From NCBI GenBank assembly GCA_902761395.1, contig CACWKJ010000037.1:1-8325 (forward strand): a stretch of 8,325 nt of DNA. The letters are read 5' to 3'. The stretch is from an uncultured Elusimicrobium sp. (GTDB taxonomy: Bacteria; Elusimicrobiota; Endomicrobiia; Endomicrobiales; Endomicrobiaceae). Below the pieces are notes generated by a model, which was not told the DNA's origin, did no database searches, and saw only the letters and a program-made list of their open reading frames with translations. Below are positions 1 to 6,189 of the stretch, piece by piece; the first letter of the stretch is position 1; each line of letters starts with the position of its first letter. Position numbers and translations under genes: made by a program.

Positions 1-1653
1 AGAAAAATGGGAGAAGATTATAAATACAAAATTAACGGTAAAGAATTTACTCCTCAACAACTTTCAGGTTTTATTTTACAGAAAATTAAAAAAGATGCAG
101 AAGCATATTTGGGAACAACTGTAGATAAAGCAGTTATAACTGTTCCTGCATACTTTAACGATCACCAAAGACAAGCAACAAAAGATGCAGGTGCAATTGC
201 AGGTTTGGAAGTTGTAAGACTTGTTAACGAACCTACGGCAGCATCTCTTGCTTACGGTATAGATAAAGTAGGTAAAGAACAAAAAATATTGGTATTCGAT
301 CTCGGTGGTGGAACTTTGGATTGTACAATAATGGAAATGGGATCTGAAGGAACTTTTGAAGTATTGTCTACATCCGGAGATACAAAGCTCGGTGGAACAG
401 ATATGGATAAAGCTGTTATAGATTATATAGCAGAAACATTTAAGAAGGAAAACGGTATCGATTTAAGAAACGATAAAATGGCTGTTCAAAGATTGCAGGA
501 AGCTGCAGAAAAAGCAAAAATCGAGCTTTCCAACATTCTTGAAACAGATATCAATTTGCCGTTTATTACAGCAGATGCTACAGGACCGAAACATTTGGCA
601 ATGAAACTTACAAGAGCAACACTTGAAAACTTGGTAGATCCTATAGTTCAAAGATGTAAAGCATCTATCGACCAGGCAATAAGTGATGCAAAACTTACAA
701 GTGCGGATTTGACAAAAGTTATTCTCGTAGGTGGTCCTACAAGAATGCCTATAGTTCAAAAATTTGTTGAAAACTATGTAGGTAAAATTGTTGAAAGAGG
801 AATTGACCCGATGGAATGTGTTTCCAACGGTGCAGCAGTTCAAGCAGCTGTTTTAACCGGAGATGTAAAAGATATTCTTTTACTCGATGTTACACCTTTA
901 ACATTAGGTCTTGAAACTTTAGGAAATGTTAGAACTCCTATCATCGACAGAAATACAACAATTCCTGTAAAGAAATCTCAAGTATTTTCTACCGCACAAG
1001 ATAATCAGCCGGGAGTGGAAATACATATTTTGCAAGGTGAAAGACCTATGGCAAAAGATAACGTTTCTTTGGGAAGATTTACTCTTGACGGAATACCACC
1101 TGCTCCGAGAGGAGTTCCTCAAATTGAAGTTACATTCGATATAGATGCAAGCGGTATTTTGCATGTATCTGCAAAAGATTTGGGAACAGGTAAAGAGCAG
1201 TCAATTAAGATTACTTCTTCAACAAAACTTTCTAAAGAAGATATAGACAAATATGTTAAAGAAGCAGAACAATATGCTGCAGACGATAAAAAGAAAAAAG
1301 AAGAAATCGAAGCTAAAAACGAAGCCGACAATTTAGTTTATGCAACAGAAAAGAGTTTGAAAGAACATGGCGACAAGATTTCTCAAGATGAAAGATTGAA
1401 AATCGAACAAGCTATCAACGACACAAAAGAAGCAATTAAAGGCGGCGATATAGCAAAGATTAAAGAAGCTAAAGATAAACTCTCGGATGCTTCACATAAA
1501 TTAGCTGAAGAAGTTTATAAGGCGGCACAACAACAGCAACAGGCTAATGCACAAGGCGCTCAATCAAATGCAGGAGCTCAGGCAAATAATAATGCCGGTG
1601 GAAATAATGACGACAATGTTGTGGATGCAGAAGTTGTAGACGACAAAAAATAA
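1..1653 (+). CDS. dnaK: Molecular chaperone DnaK (Hsp70), 5' end cut by window
   Basis: ATP-dependent cytosolic Hsp70 that binds exposed hydrophobic segments of unfolded clients and works with DnaJ and a nucleotide-exchange factor. The frame is open from base 1, and the Met at base 7 is internal, so about 75-80 N-terminal residues are missing compared with the usual 610-640. Numbering from that Met, one sees the NEPTAASLAYG motif (74-84), the phosphate-2 motif FDLGGGTLD (97-105), GDTKLGGTD around the Hsp70 regulatory Thr (124-132), the adenosine motif VILVGGPTRMP (238-248), the interdomain linker VKDILLLDVTP (287-297), the beta substrate-binding domain (about 298-405), the helical lid and a Gln/Asn/Ala-rich tail ending in an acidic DAEVVDDKK. 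A Cys follows LD in the phosphate-2 motif, where many Hsp70s have Val or Ile. Any upstream heat-shock operator lies outside the window. The stop codon lies inside the first arm of a large hairpin. Identification is certain from motifs seen directly. Confidence 0.98.
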   Translation, partial: RKMGEDYKYKINGKEFTPQQLSGFILQKIKKDAEAYLGTTVDKAVITVPAYFNDHQRQATKDAGAIAGLEVVRLVNEPTAASLAYGIDKVGKEQKILVFDLGGGTLDCTIMEMGSEGTFEVLSTSGDTKLGGTDMDKAVIDYIAETFKKENGIDLRNDKMAVQRLQEAAEKAKIELSNILETDINLPFITADATGPKHLAMKLTRATLENLVDPIVQRCKASIDQAISDAKLTSADLTKVILVGGPTRMPIVQKFVENYVGKIVERGIDPMECVSNGAAVQAAVLTGDVKDILLLDVTPLTLGLETLGNVRTPIIDRNTTIPVKKSQVFSTAQDNQPGVEIHILQGERPMAKDNVSLGRFTLDGIPPAPRGVPQIEVTFDIDASGILHVSAKDLGTGKEQSIKITSSTKLSKEDIDKYVKEAEQYAADDKKKKEEIEAKNEADNLVYATEKSLKEHGDKISQDERLKIEQAINDTKEAIKGGDIAKIKEAKDKLSDASHKLAEEVYKAAQQQQQANAQGAQSNAGAQANNNAGGNNDDNVVDAEVVDDKK

Positions 1654-1754
1654 CTAATCTTTTGAATTTATGCTTCGTTACACCGCACCTCATTTACTTT
1701 TCGATGTAAACTTCGGTGCGGTGTGCCTAGCCTAAAGTTCAAAATCTTTAGTTA
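1651..1754. repeat. Large nested inverted repeat starting at the dnaK stop codon
   Basis: Three stems nest in about 104 nt. The outer arms are TAACTAA (1651-1657) with TTAGTTA (1748-1754), TTTTGAA (1660-1666) with TTCAAAA (1738-1744), and TTTA (1667-1670) with TAAA (1733-1736). The middle stem is a perfect 10 bp, ACACCGCACC (1680-1689) with GGTGCGGTGT (1715-1724). The inner stem is TTTAC (1693-1697) with GTAAA (1706-1710). It could end dnaK transcription or stabilise the 3' end, but no T-run follows, so a classical Rho-independent terminator is not clear. It could also be a MITE-like insertion whose arm supplies the stop codon. The pairing is read directly; the role is inference. Confidence 0.75.
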
Positions 1755-1766
1755 TTTAAGTATAGG

Positions 1767-1793
1767 TGTCATTCCGGACTTGATCCGGAATCT
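1767..1793. repeat. GTCATTCC-type palindromic repeat, copy 1
   Basis: The sequence TGTCATTCCG...CGGAATCT contains an 8-bp perfect stem, ATTCCGGA (1771-1778) with TCCGGAAT (1784-1791), around a 5-nt loop CTTGA. This resembles the short dispersed GTCATTCC...GGAATC palindromes well known between genes of Rickettsiales and other alphaproteobacteria, and seen in other AT-rich genomes. The stem is seen directly; membership in a dispersed family is from recall. Confidence 0.7.
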
Positions 1794-1802
1794 CGCCGTT
1801 GT

Positions 1803-1830
1803 TGTCATTCCGTGCTACGACACGGAATCT
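1803..1830. repeat. GTCATTCC-type palindromic repeat, copy 2
   Basis: This is a second copy, sharing the outer words TGTCATTCCG and CGGAATCT with copy 1 about 36 bp upstream. Its stem is ATTCCGTG (1807-1814) with CACGGAAT (1821-1828) around a 6-nt loop CTACGA. The inner stem bases differ from copy 1 on both arms yet still pair, so the fold is kept while the sequence changes. Confidence 0.7.
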
Positions 1831-1842
1831 ATTAAAAATTAG

Positions 1843-1876
1843 AACTATCAACAGGCAAAAAGCCTGTTGGTAGTTT
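1843..1876. terminator. Terminator-like stem-loop between dnaK and the cassette
   Basis: A 14-bp stem, AACTATCAACAGGC (1843-1856) with GCCTGTTGGTAGTT (1862-1875), contains a single G-U pair and closes on an AAAAA loop. On the plus strand it ends in only three T residues. On the minus strand it is followed by a longer T-rich stretch (complement of 1831-1840). It could act as an intrinsic terminator in either direction, but no minus-strand gene reads into it here. It would separate dnaK transcription from the downstream cassette. Confidence 0.5.
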
Positions 1877-1951
1877 CGCAAGTTTAAAAGATAAGATTTT
1901 TAAAGAGTATTAAAATATATTTTTTAATGATTTTATTTGATGGAGTGTTAA

Positions 1952-2962
1952 ATGTTTAATGAAAAAATAGAACAACTATTAAAAATAACAGATGAAGAAC
2001 TTTTTCACGAAAAAGATTATGCTAAAGTTTCTTTAATAGAAAAAAAAGCAGATGTTGAATATTTAAAAAAGATATTAACTGAAATATCAGAGTTAAATGA
2101 TATCAAAACTACAGGATACCAAAATATTGCTAGTAGAATAGATGAAGTATTTAGAAAGATACAAAATATGTTTGATATCATGAAGAGATACAATGGTACA
2201 AATAAAAATAATATTGTATCTCAAGTTAATAGTCTTATAATCGAAATACAGAGTAAGTATATAGATGTTTTAGCTTTGATATCATATGAAAAAAGTAAAA
2301 AGATAGATACTAAAATTAAGCTAATTCAATTAGAAAATTTACGAACAATATCGGATGTGGAAGATAAAATTGATTCAAAACTTGAAGAAATAGAAAAGAT
2401 AAAAAAACAAATTTCAAAATATGAACTAGATGCAAAGAAAAGTTTAGAAAGTATACAAGATATTGCTAATAAGGTAGGCGTAAGCAAATACTCTACTATT
2501 TTTAATAAACAAGCTGATGTCTATAATAAAACTGCAAGTAAATGGTTTTATGGCACAATTATCCTTTTGATGGTTATTATAGTATGCTCTTTTTCTTTAT
2601 TATTTGGTTGGTTTAATCCTCCAAATGATGCAAGTTGGGGAATTATCGTTCAGTTTACAACAGCGAAACTAATAATTTTTTCAGCACTATGTATTGCTAT
2701 TTCTTGGACAATAAAAACATATAAAGCTAATAAACATAATGAGGTTTTAAATAAACACAGACAAAATGCACTTGATATTTTTGAAGCTTTTGTTAATGGT
2801 ACGAGTGATGAACAAACAAAAAATGCTGTATTATTACAAGCAGTTCAATCTATTTTTGCTCAACAGAGTACAGGTTATAACGATAATGAAACAGAAACAG
2901 GAAATGCTCAAACAAAAATTTTAGAGTTTGTTAGTAGTTCAATAAAGAATAATGCAAAATAA
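1952..2962 (+). CDS. Coiled-coil protein with two transmembrane segments, function unknown
   Basis: A 336-residue protein I cannot assign to a named family. An N-terminal helical, Lys/Glu/Ile-rich half leads into a likely coiled coil (about 115-175), then two hydrophobic segments (about 199-221 and 233-253) joined by a short loop with NPPND, then a soluble C-terminal tail. The tail contains HRQNALDIFEAFV (269-281) and VLLQAVQSIF (293-302), a pattern I recall from uncharacterised bacterial membrane proteins; this is recall, not a search. The two closely spaced helices suggest a hairpin in the inner membrane with both large parts on the same, probably cytoplasmic, side. The start is supported by GGAG at 1942-1945, six bases before ATG. 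It lies nine bases upstream of the GIY-YIG-like gene, so the two are probably cotranscribed. Its composition (sample lines 20-28% GC) is much lower than that of dnaK and dnaJ, which suggests horizontal acquisition. Confidence 0.85.
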   Translation: MFNEKIEQLLKITDEELFHEKDYAKVSLIEKKADVEYLKKILTEISELNDIKTTGYQNIASRIDEVFRKIQNMFDIMKRYNGTNKNNIVSQVNSLIIEIQSKYIDVLALISYEKSKKIDTKIKLIQLENLRTISDVEDKIDSKLEEIEKIKKQISKYELDAKKSLESIQDIANKVGVSKYSTIFNKQADVYNKTASKWFYGTIILLMVIIVCSFSLLFGWFNPPNDASWGIIVQFTTAKLIIFSALCIAISWTIKTYKANKHNEVLNKHRQNALDIFEAFVNGTSDEQTKNAVLLQAVQSIFAQQSTGYNDNETETGNAQTKILEFVSSSIKNNAK

Positions 2963-2971
2963 AAGGTTATA

Positions 2972-3526
2972 ATGGAAAAGTTAGAAATTGAATTTGAAAC
3001 TTTTAATGGAATTAGTTTGGATACCGTTTTAAATAATAAAATAGGTGTATATATTATTTGGGATGCACGTTCAAAAAAAAGACCCACATATATAGGTGAG
3101 GGAAATTTGTTAAAAAGATTATGTGATCATAGAGATAGAAAAGAAGAACATTTTGCAGTAATTGATGGTTATATCGGAATAATAAAAAAAATAAATAAAA
3201 AATTTGAGAATTTTACAGAAAATGAATTAAAAATTAATTCTGAACTGGTGGAATATGTTTTGTTGGATTTATCTGATAAAATGGGAATTTATCCAGTAAA
3301 AAATAAAAATTTAGGTAAATTTAGATCCTTGTATAGTAAATTTAAAAGAGGTAGTAGAGTTTTAGAAATTAAAATAAGAGGTTTTAATCCTTTACAGCCA
3401 AGATATTCTTTAAGATATGCTAAAAATGGTTTAGATACTATAAAATTAAAAGTAAAACAAGGTATTATTACATATGAAGAGCCAAAAAAAATTGAAAAAA
3501 TATTTAAATTGAAATTCTTGGAATAA
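2972..3526 (+). CDS. Small GIY-YIG nuclease-like protein
   Basis: A 184-residue protein with the hallmarks of a GIY-YIG fold: GVY at 25-27, YIG at 40-42, Arg49 in LLKRL where the family has its catalytic arginine, His53, a glutamate (Glu91 or Glu94) at the place of the metal-binding acid, and P108 with N111/N113 where a terminal Asn is usual. The nuclease core fills about residues 23-115; the Lys/Arg-rich remainder (116-184) may bind nucleic acid. GIY-YIG enzymes include homing endonucleases, restriction enzymes and repair nucleases, and this sequence does not show which type this is. The spacing between the GVY and YIG motifs (12 residues) is slightly longer than typical, so activity is likely but not assured. 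It starts nine bases after the upstream gene, with AAAAGG (2961-2966) overlapping that gene's stop as a modest ribosome site. Counted GC is about 23%, the lowest of any gene here. Confidence 0.8.
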   Translation: MEKLEIEFETFNGISLDTVLNNKIGVYIIWDARSKKRPTYIGEGNLLKRLCDHRDRKEEHFAVIDGYIGIIKKINKKFENFTENELKINSELVEYVLLDLSDKMGIYPVKNKNLGKFRSLYSKFKRGSRVLEIKIRGFNPLQPRYSLRYAKNGLDTIKLKVKQGIITYEEPKKIEKIFKLKFLE

Positions 3527-3559
3527 TATTAATTTCAATATAGTCATTGTTGGCTTTCG

Positions 3560-3672
3560 AAGACTTTTAAGTTTTTAGTTTAGAACGAGTAGTATAAAAT
3601 ATAAAAAAATTGCGAAGCAATTACATTGTTTGTTGCTTTGTAAGACTTCTTAGATTTTAAATTTTAACGAAG
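3560..3672. repeat. Imperfect direct repeat pair in the dnaJ upstream spacer
   Basis: Segments 3560-3590 and 3642-3672 both begin AAGACTT, continue with a TTTTA-rich run and end AACGAG or AACGAAG. Base matching needs small gaps, so this is a degenerate pair that may be the remains of a duplicated element. The AT-rich middle makes chance similarity possible. Confidence 0.45.
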
Positions 3673-3748
3673 TATTTATCGAATGAAGTGTACAAAAAGA
3701 AAGCGATAGCGGTTGGTACTCGATTGAGGTAAATACGAAGTTAAAATT
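3660..3748. repeat. Imperfect inverted repeat upstream of dnaJ
   Basis: AATTTTAAC (3660-3668) pairs with GTTAAAATT (3740-3748). After a 3x3 internal loop, GTATTTA (3672-3678) pairs with TAAATAC (3730-3736), and GTAC (3690-3693) can pair with GTAC (3716-3719) near the apex. The structure would lie in the 5' leader of dnaJ if transcription starts upstream of it. A regulatory or insertion-remnant role is inference. Confidence 0.55.
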
Positions 3749-3789
3749 AAAAAGATGAAGTCGCTTCGCTCAAATATAAGAGGGAAAAA

Positions 3790-4920
3790 ATGAAAAAAGA
3801 TTTTTATGAGGTTTTAGGTGTTCAAAAAGGAGCATCGGCCGACGAAATAAAAAAAGCATACAGACATTTGGCAATAAAATATCATCCGGACAGAAATCCG
3901 GGAAACAAAGAAGCCGAAGAAAAATTTAAAGAGATAAACGAAGCTTACGATGTTTTATCTAATCCGCAAAAAAAACAACAATACGATGCTTTCGGTCACG
4001 AAGGTATGAACGGTATGGGCGGAGCCGGTGCGGGCGGTTTCGGTAACATGGGAGATATGGGCGACATATTCGGTGACATATTCGGTGATATTTTCGGCGG
4101 CGGCAGAGCGGGAAGATCGTCGGGCGGAGCTCAAAGACAATACAGAAAAGGCGCAGATTTAAGATACGATTTGGATATATCTATGCTTGATGCAATGACA
4201 GGTAAAGAAGTATCTTTGGATGTTACTAAAAGAGATACTTGCCAAACCTGCGGAGGTACGGGAGCAAAAGCAGGTACAAGCCCGAAAACATGTCCTCAAT
4301 GTAAAGGTCACGGACAAGTCAGAGTAAGCCAGGGCTTTTTCTCTTTCACGCAAACCTGTCCCAAATGTCACGGCGAGGGGCAAATTATAGATAATCCTTG
4401 TCCTACTTGCAGAGGAACCGGAACAATAAGAACAAATAAAACAATAAAAGTAAGAATACCGCAAGGTGTTAACGACGGAAGTACATTAAGAGTTTCCGGT
4501 GCGGGAGATGCAGGTCCGAAAGGTGCACAACCCGGAGATTTGTATGTTGTTATACATTTAAAGAAACAGCCGGGATTTGTAAGAGAAGGCGACGATTTGC
4601 ATACCGAAATAAAACTTACATTTGCGCAAGCATCTTTGGGAATGGAATATGATGTTCCAGTGTTAGATGGAAAAGTTAAAGTTAAAATTGCTCCGGGAAC
4701 ACAACCCGGAACGATATTAAGAGTTAGAGATCAGGGTTTCCCTAAACTCGGCAGAAGAGGTGTAAGGGGAGATTTATATGTTAAAGTAAATATAAATGTT
4801 CCGAAAAGTTTAAATTCCGAGCAGAAAAAAGCATTGTTTGAATTTGCAAAAACCATGGGCGAAGTTCCGAAAGATGCAGTTCAGAAAAACGACAGTTTCT
4901 TTAAAAAGTTTTTCAGTTAG
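3790..4920 (+). CDS. dnaJ: Co-chaperone DnaJ (Hsp40), full length
   Basis: A type I (class A) J-protein that delivers clients to DnaK and stimulates its ATPase in the cytosol. The 376 residues match the usual length. In order: the J domain (about 1-70) with His32-Pro33-Asp34; a Gly/Phe/Met-rich linker (71-112) with repeated GDIF units; four CxxCxGxG zinc motifs at Cys151/154, 168/171, 190/193 and 204/207, making two zinc sites; then the two beta-barrel client-binding domains and the C-terminal dimerisation region ending in a Phe-rich FFKKFFS. The start is fixed by AAGAGGG five bases upstream and by the standard KKDFYEVLGV opening. The TAG stop is followed at once by an in-frame TAA. It is separated from dnaK by about 2.1 kb of AT-rich cassette, so it probably depends on its own promoter or on one in the cassette. 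Its GC content resembles dnaK, so it belongs to the native backbone. Confidence 0.98.
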   Translation: MKKDFYEVLGVQKGASADEIKKAYRHLAIKYHPDRNPGNKEAEEKFKEINEAYDVLSNPQKKQQYDAFGHEGMNGMGGAGAGGFGNMGDMGDIFGDIFGDIFGGGRAGRSSGGAQRQYRKGADLRYDLDISMLDAMTGKEVSLDVTKRDTCQTCGGTGAKAGTSPKTCPQCKGHGQVRVSQGFFSFTQTCPKCHGEGQIIDNPCPTCRGTGTIRTNKTIKVRIPQGVNDGSTLRVSGAGDAGPKGAQPGDLYVVIHLKKQPGFVREGDDLHTEIKLTFAQASLGMEYDVPVLDGKVKVKIAPGTQPGTILRVRDQGFPKLGRRGVRGDLYVKVNINVPKSLNSEQKKALFEFAKTMGEVPKDAVQKNDSFFKKFFS

Positions 4921-4932
4921 TAAGAATAGTGT

Positions 4933-6057
4933 CTATTTATTTGAATAATTCTTTAAAGCATCTGTTATGGACGGAATGAAAACCGCCTTTCTGGATGCAT
5001 ATGGTTCAATCTTGTATGCCATACCGTCAAAGACAACTTTGTCACCAAAAGTATTTTTAAGAATTTCGTTTGCCGTATCATTAGAAGGTACAATATAGGT
5101 GACTGAAATATCATCGTGCAATATACTTATCAGTGTAAAGGACATGTCCGTTCCTGTCGGGGGTACTGTTAAAGACATTGTTGCTTTCATACGAGCAATC
5201 ATTTCTTTTGCTTCTTCTTCGGTGTATGTACCGACACAGCTGACAGAAATGTGTTTATCTCCGATATTATATTCTTTATAGTCACTAAAAAATATTTCTT
5301 CGTCTGACATACCTTCATAAGAAATTAATGCTTTATACATCTTGCGACAGAAATCATCTGTATCTGAAATTCCGCCCAGTTTGCTAAGTTCTTTTACTGC
5401 TTCTCTATCAGCATAAGTTGTTGTGTTGTTTCTAAGGTTTTTTGTGTCCGATAAAATCGCGCCCAACATAGCAATTGCAGTTTTCTTATCCGGTTCAATA
5501 CCGTAATTACGGTAACGAATCCAAGTGACTGTCGCGGCTGAACCTATTGGTCTGGCATCATAAATCAAAGGATTGGCGGTAGTTACAGATCCGTCCCCGT
5601 GATGATCTATAATACTGATGACTTTTGCATCCTTTAGTCCGTCAGCCGATTGCATGTAATCACTATGATCTACTAAAATCATATTTAGACCTGAAGCATT
5701 TTTTAACAATTTGGGTGTTTCCAGACCTGCAGTTTTTAGAATAAAAGCTGTTTCGTGATTTATATTTCCGAGAACAACCGGGATTGCATCATAGCCCAGA
5801 GTTTGAAGTAAGTGTGCATATGCTATGGAACTGCCGACACTATCCGAATCGGGGCTTTTGTGCCCGGTTACATAGATTGGCTCATCGATTTTACCTAACC
5901 CTTCGAGTTCGCTGCGATTCAAAAGAATATTAAAGTTCCTTTTTGCTTGAAAATGTTCGGTTTCTATGTTTTTACCTATATAAAATCCTGCTGCTCCTGC
6001 AATAACAAGTAGGATGAAAATACATCCGAATTTTATCAAATGAGTTTTTTGTTTCAT
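4933..6057 (-). CDS. ppaC: Family II manganese-type inorganic pyrophosphatase with N-terminal membrane anchor
   Basis: Predicted to hydrolyse pyrophosphate to two phosphates using Mn or Co. The DHH domain shows GHKSPDSD (His66, Asp70, Asp72), VDH (Asp130, His131), DHH (151-153) and SDT (Asp204), matching the metal ligands of Bacillus PpaC. The DHHA2 domain ends with SRKAVFIPSITDAL (from Ser355), matching the substrate-binding Ser-Arg-Lys and the usual C terminus. Family II enzymes are about 310 residues and cytosolic; this one has 374 and begins with a short basic stretch and a hydrophobic segment (about 10-28) followed by a roughly 30-residue linker. No convincing lipobox is seen, so it is probably an N-in, C-out anchor or an uncleaved signal, placing catalysis outside the inner membrane. 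The start is supported by AAGAGG (complement 6066-6071) eight bases upstream. All catalytic residues are kept. A relaxed DHH phosphoesterase specificity (other phosphoanhydrides, nanoRNA or cyclic dinucleotides) is possible but less likely given the SRK motif. Confidence 0.88.
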   Translation of the reverse strand: MKQKTHLIKFGCIFILLVIAGAAGFYIGKNIETEHFQAKRNFNILLNRSELEGLGKIDEPIYVTGHKSPDSDSVGSSIAYAHLLQTLGYDAIPVVLGNINHETAFILKTAGLETPKLLKNASGLNMILVDHSDYMQSADGLKDAKVISIIDHHGDGSVTTANPLIYDARPIGSAATVTWIRYRNYGIEPDKKTAIAMLGAILSDTKNLRNNTTTYADREAVKELSKLGGISDTDDFCRKMYKALISYEGMSDEEIFFSDYKEYNIGDKHISVSCVGTYTEEEAKEMIARMKATMSLTVPPTGTDMSFTLISILHDDISVTYIVPSNDTANEILKNTFGDKVVFDGMAYKIEPYASRKAVFIPSITDALKNYSNK

Positions 6058-6096
6058 TTTATAATCCTCTTTTTCACGGAAATATTGGTTACGATG

Positions 6097-6124
6097 ATTA
6101 TATCATATGACTATTGTTTGGCAA
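6097..6124 (-). promoter_or_regulatory. Sigma70-type promoter for the pyrophosphatase gene
   Basis: Reading the minus strand, TTGCCA (complement of 6119-6124, five of six to TTGACA) is followed after 16 bases by a perfect TATAAT (complement of 6097-6102). It lies about 40 bases upstream of the start codon, at the right distance and direction. Seen directly; activity is inferred. Confidence 0.7.
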
Positions 6125-6160
6125 CAAAGGGAAAATCAAACTCTTTAAATTTAATAATTT

Positions 6161-6189
6161 TTGTCATTTTTTACATAAAATGATAAAAT
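6161..6189 (+). promoter_or_regulatory. Sigma70-type promoter for the TPR gene
   Basis: TTGTCA (6161-6166) and TAAAAT (6184-6189) are separated by exactly 17 bases, each five of six to consensus. The expected start of transcription near 6196 leaves a leader of about 20 bases before the ATG at 6217. The AT-rich background raises the chance of a false match, but the spacing and position fit well. Confidence 0.65.

Larger units (their letters stand above)
3527..3789. other. Repeat-rich spacer before dnaJ, no gene
   Basis: No credible coding region is visible. The spacer holds a small hairpin, AATTGC (3608-3613) with GCAATT (3617-3622), an imperfect direct repeat and an imperfect inverted repeat (listed separately), and several GAAG/CTTC words. 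A TATAAA at 3593-3598 could be a -10 box, but I see no good -35 at the right distance. No CIRCE-like TTAGCACTC/GAGTGCTAA operator is present. The ribosome site AAGAGGG (3778-3784) lies five bases before the dnaJ ATG. Confidence 0.7.

Noticed and set aside
463..843. Long open frame on the minus strand within dnaK
   Set aside because: It is antisense to conserved Hsp70 sequence, Cys/Phe/Asn-rich and without domain features or a ribosome site; a shadow of dnaK codon use.
1767..1876. CRISPR array
   Set aside because: Only two short palindromic copies plus an unrelated hairpin occur, with no regular repeat-spacer spacing and no cas genes.
1876..1951. Promoter for the two-gene cassette
   Set aside because: TATATT and TAAAAT words occur around 1911-1921, but in such AT-rich sequence they are expected and no fitting -35 box was found, so no promoter is called.
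3527..3789. CIRCE or other HrcA operator upstream of dnaJ
   Set aside because: No TTAGCACTC-N9-GAGTGCTAA pattern is present; the inverted repeat here has unrelated sequence.
4159..4464. Minus-strand open frame within dnaJ
   Set aside because: It lies opposite the zinc-finger region and its Cys/Arg/Thr-rich composition mirrors that region; no independent coding signs.
4933..6057. Lipoprotein signal on the pyrophosphatase because of Cys12
   Set aside because: The residues before it (KFGC) do not form a lipobox and the Cys lies before most of the hydrophobic stretch; an anchor fits better.
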